Source: Persicimonas caeni
GTDB lineage: Bacteria; Myxococcota_A; Bradymonadia; Bradymonadales; Bradymonadaceae
Direction: 5' to 3'
DNA: 64,000 nucleotides
Assembly: GCF_006517175.1 (NCBI RefSeq)
Contig: NZ_CP041186.1
Coordinates: 4,429,074-4,493,073 of the forward strand
Positions 60,601 through 64,000 of the stretch are shown here, in pieces; within the stretch, counting starts at the first letter, position 1, and each line of letters opens with the position of its first letter. The notes beneath the pieces are model-generated. The model was given only the letters and a program-made list of their open reading frames with translations. It searched no databases and was not told the origin of the DNA. The position numbers were made by a program, and so were the translations under genes.

Positions 60601-61947
60601 GTCCCAGCCAACCGCACGCAGCGAGCCCGACGGCTCCTCGAGGCGCAGGTCGGCGGTCATATTCAGGTCCGACTCGCGCAGCTCGACGCCGCTGCGCTGA
60701 GTCTTGTCTGGTCCCGGTTGGGGGTTCTCGGTGATGAGCACATCATCGGTGCCCCGGTTGCTCACATGGCCCAGCTTGGCGGGGCCGGCGTAGTCGAGGC
60801 GCCAATCTTTGTGCAGCGTCCCCGTAAGTTGGTCGCGGATGGTGAAGCCCTGGCCGTCGACGTCGAGCCAGAAGTGACGGTCGAGGCGCACGACGTTGGG
60901 CGACGGGGTGACCCCGCGGCGGGTGACGTCGAGCTCGAGGGCCCCGCCCGGCTCGGCCAAAAAGGTGGTGTGGCCGCGCCACGCCTCGGGCAGCGAGGTG
61001 CGCGCCGGGTCGACCGTCTGCAGCCCGTCGAGCTCTACCGAGCGCACGACCTCGTCGGGCACCCAGATCCAGACCTCCTGCGGGTCGTAGAAGTCGGGCC
61101 CAGGCTCGGGCACCGCGATTTGCTCGATCCGGTCGCGGATCACCGCCTCGACGGTCACGTTATGGGTGCCGGGGCGGGCGTACACGCTCACCCGGCCGTC
61201 TCGGTCGACCTTGACCGGCAACCGGCTGTTGACAGCCACGGGCCGGCTCCCCTCGACGAGCACCTCACCCATGTCGATCTCACGCGCCTTGCCCGACACG
61301 TTGAGCTGGAGCTGGGTGATGACGCGCAGCGGCGAGCCGTCGTCGAGGCGGCGATAGATGGAGGTGCGGATGCTGTCGGCCTCGTCTTTGGGCGCCGCCG
61401 CCCCCGCGCTCTGCATCCACAGCCGCCCGTTGGCGTCGAGCTGCGGACGCTCGACCCTCGCACCGCCGACCTCCAAGCTCACTCGGCCAAGCTGCGTCGG
61501 CGCGGCGAGCACCTCGGGCACCGACGACCACACAAAGCGCCCCGTGATGCGATGCGCCCCGGCGTCGAGCGCGACGCTCGGAAAGCCGCCCGCGTCCTTG
61601 ACGACGACCGCGCGAGCGTCGGCGGCGACCGACTGCGGCCAGTGGGTATTGTCCCCGGGCAACTGCACGTCGCCGCGCCGGGCGAGCCAGACGTTCATCT
61701 CGAAGGTCGCCCCGTCGTTGTCGGCGGTGATGGCCAGGGTACCCGGCCACACGCACAATCGCCCGCCGGCGGTGCCGTCGATCTGCGGGCAATCGAGGTC
61801 GGGCTGGTCGTACATCACCCAGTCGACCCACGGGCGCAGCGGCTCGGGTACCGGCGGCTCGACGGTCTGGGCGGTCGCGGTTGTGGCGCTCGCCCACACA
61901 CAGAGGAGGGCGAGTAGCGAGAAGGCAAGGCGGCGAAACGGAGGCAT
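57652..61947 (-). CDS. Giant envelope protein with signal peptide and membrane helices
   Basis: A 1431-residue protein. The start at 61947 gives a clean signal peptide (MPPFRRLAFSLLALLCVWASATTATAQ). Long beta-rich extracytoplasmic regions are interrupted by two helix groups: near residues 490-570 (WDFFFVLMVALSIGKLMGW, APMWVWLHLVAAIALLRVL) and near 1250-1400. A single helix follows residue 700 and an internal signal-like LLTGAFVLGCVLGVGGDAHA near 780, as if two homologous halves had been joined. The tail is GSGHGSGSGHGSGSG. Such proteins occur in deltaproteobacteria with no known role. Confidence 0.7.
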   Translation of the reverse strand: MPPFRRLAFSLLALLCVWASATTATAQTVEPPVPEPLRPWVDWVMYDQPDLDCPQIDGTAGGRLCVWPGTLAITADNDGATFEMNVWLARRGDVQLPGDNTHWPQSVAADARAVVVKDAGGFPSVALDAGAHRITGRFVWSSVPEVLAAPTQLGRVSLEVGGARVERPQLDANGRLWMQSAGAAAPKDEADSIRTSIYRRLDDGSPLRVITQLQLNVSGKAREIDMGEVLVEGSRPVAVNSRLPVKVDRDGRVSVYARPGTHNVTVEAVIRDRIEQIAVPEPGPDFYDPQEVWIWVPDEVVRSVELDGLQTVDPARTSLPEAWRGHTTFLAEPGGALELDVTRRGVTPSPNVVRLDRHFWLDVDGQGFTIRDQLTGTLHKDWRLDYAGPAKLGHVSNRGTDDVLITENPQPGPDKTQRSGVELRESDLNMTADLRLEEPSGSLRAVGWDHDVQQLDATLSLPPGWTLFAAGGVDEVDGTWLDSWTLWDFFFVLMVALSIGKLMGWRWTPLAIVALVLTHGHSGAPMWVWLHLVAAIALLRVLPEGWWRKGVQTYRFITLLVLFGVLASFAHDQIRAGLHPEVDRRAFKTGDYDDYSFTLAQKQNAPFTAAESAVEQEIQFGGEADEAAMEGAPAQRKFEKPYKKKAASWLGSRNKLDLQQVDPKAVVQTGPGLPDWSWNSWRLRWNGPVHKDHEIDLWLVSPTINRALAFLRVGLLIVLALLLLLDPSKIAGRRPKRGDADDDTSGSDTAAELWKKLVHASAVLLTGAFVLGCVLGVGGDAHAQPMGDHDEMLQTLQKRMVEARKCDGVCVVVSRADIEVDGLAFEMRAEVHAQKDSGWHLPGPADAVLIESIAVDGIATDQLRRDPGGLTIVRLPEGRHTVTMRGRLANRNVVTVQFHSATRPKQVAFASDDWTVDGISPEGVPDNSLQLTRQQQSGDAGAQGAGQSGVQQTPELPPWYSVHRTVGLGLPWKVQTTVTRPNTERPQLVKLPLVDGENVISDGLRVEDGVVLVDFPRGESTVSYVSELPIRPQVELVAPKDKPWSESWTVECSRIWRCNFSELPPVELLGDDGVFRPTWKPWPGEKLTIGVERPAGAEGQSSTVEHVDYTIKPGKRLLEATLEMTIRASQGGWQTVTLPEGAELQTTTVDDEERSLRLEEGKLDLPVRPGEHTYVVKWQQPWERSFVERMPQVDIGSQAANVELRIERGQDRWLLRTIGPQWGPAVMFWSHLVILLIIAVLLGRLRGLPLQTWEWMLLVIGMSQLPYAALIPVVGWFAVLTLRKAKAPEKWWKFDLVQLFVVGMTIAAAATLYAAVHTNLLFNVDMQVAGADSFDSLLRWYVDRSGSELATPAIVSLPMLVWRVLMLAWAFWLVSRLLKWVPWGWQAFSEGGLWRGRQKSESGHGAGSGHGSGSGHGSGSGEPPKSPEEAD

Positions 61948-62107
61948 CGTGGTGAATCCCGGGCTCGAGAGTGTGACCGTATGCACTCAGCTTTCGAGTC
62001 AACGGCCGGCGTTGTCAACTACCAACACAAACGGCCGGGCGGGCGGATGGATCTATTTTTGTGCGCTCGAGGCCGGTTTTTTCTCGCGTTGCGTCACGGG
62101 AGACGTA

Positions 62108-62425
62108 TCTGGTCGTCGGGTTGGGCCGCGTAGTGTCGGGTGAGCCGTCTCTGGTCGTCAGGTTGGGTCGCGTGGTGTCGCGTGGGCTTTCTGCTCCTCG
62201 AAGATGGCTCACGTGGCGTCGAGCGGGCCGGCCGGGCGGCGTCGAAGGCTTACTTGGCGTCGAGCGAGCCAACCGGGCCATCCGGGACGCCCGCCCGACG
62301 GTGCGCGGGCTTTCCGGGCAGAGTGGGAGGGTCGGCGTGACGGTGCGCGGGTTTCCCGAGCAGAGTGGGAGGGGCGGCGTGGCGGTGCGCGGCCTTCCGA
62401 AGACCCCGTCGGGCTCGTCCCGCCG
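62108..62425. repeat. Degenerate minisatellite with a period of about 42 bp
   Basis: TCTGGTCGTC recurs at 62108 and 62150, TGGCGTCGAGCG at 62214 and 62255, and CGGTGCGCGG at 62299, 62341 and 62383. Spacing is 41-42 bp inside each group although the units differ between groups. The region has no believable gene. Confidence 0.6.
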
Positions 62426-62577
62426 GTGAATGAGCCTGTGTAGCTAGAGAAGTGCAGTCTTCCGAAGACCCCGGCGGGCTCGTCCCGCCGGTGAAAGAGC
62501 CTGTGTAGCTAGAGAAGTGCAGTCTTCCGAAGACCCCGGCGGGCTCGTCCCGCCGGTGAAAGAGCCTGTGTAGCTAG
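62394..62577. repeat. Three tandem 65-bp units with a GC-rich palindrome
   Basis: Units start at 62394, 62459 and 62524. Each holds a 32-bp core, GAAGACCCC, then GGCGGG-CTCGT-CCCGCC, then GGTGAA, which can form a strong hairpin. The first unit has a T that breaks one stem pair; units two and three are almost identical. A fourth core lies inverted at 63115. Confidence 0.85.
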
Positions 62578-63110
62578 ATGTGGCCGCGCCCCGCCCGCCT
62601 CGCGCGCGCGACTTGCGAGTATGAACAGAGTTGCAGACATGATCCCTCCCCCTGGGTCCCACGGACCCCCCCCATTGACCAACCAAGACGTACCTCAGCG
62701 CTGCCTCCGCCCGCCTCGCTTCGTCCGCCCTCGTGGGGCGGCTCGGCAGGAGGTGTGGGCCAGGCCGGGGTGTCATCTCGTCAACGGGTGCGCATCCGCG
62801 AGGGCCGATCTCGAACGCGGCGCTGGGTGAGACGACGCGTCGGGGCCCTCATTATGGTTATCGGGGATTTGGCGGATTTGTTGCGGATTATTTTTGAAAT
62901 CGGGGCGTGGTGGGGTTCTCGCGGGGGATGGCGCTGATGGTGGGGATTGGCGGATGAGGGTGATGGTGCTGATGGCGCTGATAGCGCGGATGGCGCTGAT
63001 GGCGCTGAGCGCGGATGGGGTGATGATAGGCGGATTGGGCGCGGATGGGCGGGGATGATGGAGGATGCGCGGATGGTGGGTGGGGCGACCGGCGGCGTTA
63101 GCTGCGCAGG
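62578..63110. other. Repeat-rich spacer, no gene seen
   Basis: Non-coding in appearance. 62930-63070 is low-complexity DNA built of GATGGCGCT and GCGGATGG-type words. Frames open here in both directions give Pro/Arg/Ser-rich products without family signal. No RNA gene or promoter could be identified. Confidence 0.5.
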
Positions 63111-63114
63111 CTGA

Positions 63115-63146
63115 TTCACCCGCGGGACAAGCCCGCGGGGGTCTTC
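63115..63146. repeat. Inverted single copy of the 32-bp hairpin core
   Basis: The reverse complement of this stretch matches the core at 62464-62495 at 29 of 32 positions. Two of the three differences are a matched G-C to C-G swap inside the stem. The copy lies 88 bp beyond the 3' end of the SLC13-like gene, where it could act as an RNA 3'-end structure. Confidence 0.75.
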
Positions 63147-63234
63147 ACGTAACGATTCGCCTGGGCGCACATTCAAGCCCCAAGACCCACGACCGCGCCG
63201 CAGGCGCCGAGGCCCGCGCCGCAGGCGCCACGCA

Positions 63235-64000
63235 TCACACGAAGATATTGACCGTCACAATCAGCACCACCAAAAAGAGCACCGTCATCGCCGTGCCGGC
63301 GCGCATGAAGTCTTTGACGCGGTAGCCGCCGGGTCCCATGAGCAGGGCGTTGACCTGGTGGGTGGGCAGCAAGAAGGCGTTGGAGGCGGCCAGGGCGACG
63401 ATGAGGCCGAATTGGGCCGGGTCGGCGCCGACGCCTACGGCGACGTTGGCGGCCAGGGGCACGAGCAGGACCGTGGCGCCCACGTTCGAGATGGTCAGCG
63501 TGAAGACCGTGGTCACCAGGGCGATGACCAGCTGCATGCCCCACGGGGGCAGGCCGCCGGCGGCGTTGATGACGTTCTCGGCGATCCAGGCGGCGGTGCC
63601 CGTGTCCTCGACGGCCTGGCCCAGGGGGATGAGGGCGGCGAGCAGGAAGATGGTCTTCCAGGAGACGGCGCGGTAGGCCTCGTCGGCGGTGAGCACGCCC
63701 GAGACGAGCACGATGCCCGCGCCGACCATCAGGGCCAGCGAGAGCTGCAGGCTGGTGAAGATGACCAGGCTCAGCGACAGCGCGAAGGCGCCCAGGGCCC
63801 ACCACATCTTGTTGGTGCGCGGCGGCTCGGTGGGGTAGTCGGAGAGGATGACGAAGGCGGGCTGCTTGGCCAGGTTGTCGAGGTGGCCCCAGGGGGTGAA
63901 CAGCACGAGCACGTCGCCGGCTTCGAGTTTGACCTGGCGCAGGTCGTCGGTGATGACTTTGCCGTTGCGGTGCACCGCCAGAAGGGTGACGTCGTACAGC
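63235..64000 (-). CDS. SLC13/DASS-type anion permease with RCK_C-like domain, 5'-truncated
   Basis: The C-terminal 254 residues are visible. The visible part begins in an RCK_C/TrkA_C-like domain (VKLEAGDVLVLFTPWGHLDNLA), the regulatory insertion of many SLC13 family permeases. It continues with about six membrane helices, including TLTISNVGATVLLVPLAANVAVG and ASNAFLLPTHQVNALLMGPGGYRVKDFMRAG, the conserved SNT- and helix-hairpin-type transport motifs of the family. Likely substrates are sulfate or dicarboxylates. The start is beyond the right edge. Confidence 0.88.
   Translation of the reverse strand, partial: LYDVTLLAVHRNGKVITDDLRQVKLEAGDVLVLFTPWGHLDNLAKQPAFVILSDYPTEPPRTNKMWWALGAFALSLSLVIFTSLQLSLALMVGAGIVLVSGVLTADEAYRAVSWKTIFLLAALIPLGQAVEDTGTAAWIAENVINAAGGLPPWGMQLVIALVTTVFTLTISNVGATVLLVPLAANVAVGVGADPAQFGLIVALAASNAFLLPTHQVNALLMGPGGYRVKDFMRAGTAMTVLFLVVLIVTVNIFV

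Noticed and set aside
57700-61917. A 1405-codon open frame on the + strand opposite the giant envelope protein
   Set aside because: Its product is rich in Arg, Gly and His, has no domain signal, and is the mirror of a GC-rich gene with a clear signal peptide and membrane helices on the minus strand.
62394-62577. Possible CRISPR array in the 65-bp units
   Set aside because: The whole 65-bp unit is conserved, so there are no unique spacers.
62781-63176. Minus-strand frame giving a Pro/Ser/Ala-rich product
   Set aside because: It spans low-complexity DNA and a palindromic repeat; no start signal, family or sensible composition.

Overview
The window is high-GC bacterial DNA from what looks like a myxobacterial or Bradymonadota-type deltaproteobacterium. 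That guess rests on style, not on a marker gene: many secreted lipoproteins have Asp/Thr/Ser-rich linkers directly after the lipobox, GTG starts are frequent, genes overlap by ATGA or GTGA, and intergenic spaces are rich in palindromic repeats. I saw no rRNA, tRNA, insertion sequence or CRISPR array.

Layout. (1) 1-10107: a 3'-truncated NB-ARC-type signalling ATPase at the left edge, a divergent M15-like secreted lipoprotein, further lipoproteins, a YqiA-like esterase, a nucleoside deaminase/FrnE-type DsbA pair and a polytopic membrane protein. (2) 10375-44321: a complete extracellular contractile injection system (eCIS, PVC/Afp type), all on the + strand. Its order is tail terminator, accessory Ig-like protein, sheath 1, tube 1, sheath 2, tube 2, small Pvc6-like protein, LysM baseplate hub, gpD-like spike base, gpV-like spike, DUF2169 adaptor, PAAR-like tip, gp25, gpJ-like, gpI-like, two large fibre or baseplate proteins, a cargo/immunity island (30290-40420), tape measure and AAA+ ATPase. 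(3) 44353-45701: two small lipoproteins and a zinc-ribbon membrane protein. (4) 46005-55241: an ABC exporter facing a seven-gene minus-strand operon (MoxR AAA+ ATPase, unknown, metallopeptidase-vWA protein, two unknowns, radical SAM, PLP-enzyme-like protein). (5) 55370-64000: a DUF6122 protein, an octamer array, a lipoprotein, an unknown, a 1431-residue envelope protein, a 1.2 kb repeat-filled spacer and the C-terminal part of an SLC13/DASS transporter.

How it fits together. The eCIS locus has every part needed for a tube-in-sheath particle. Its cargo island resembles a polymorphic-toxin locus. Two cargo proteins share an N-terminal module of about 70 residues, probably the loading signal. 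The larger one carries membrane-spanning segments and a PD-(D/E)XK-type nuclease tip, and is followed by an Imm49-like immunity gene. A 410-bp, about 96% identical copy of the cargo body lies downstream next to an orphan toxin tip and its own candidate immunity gene. This is the footprint of tip exchange by recombination. The MoxR/vWA/radical-SAM/PLP-like operon is the part I cannot match to a described system.
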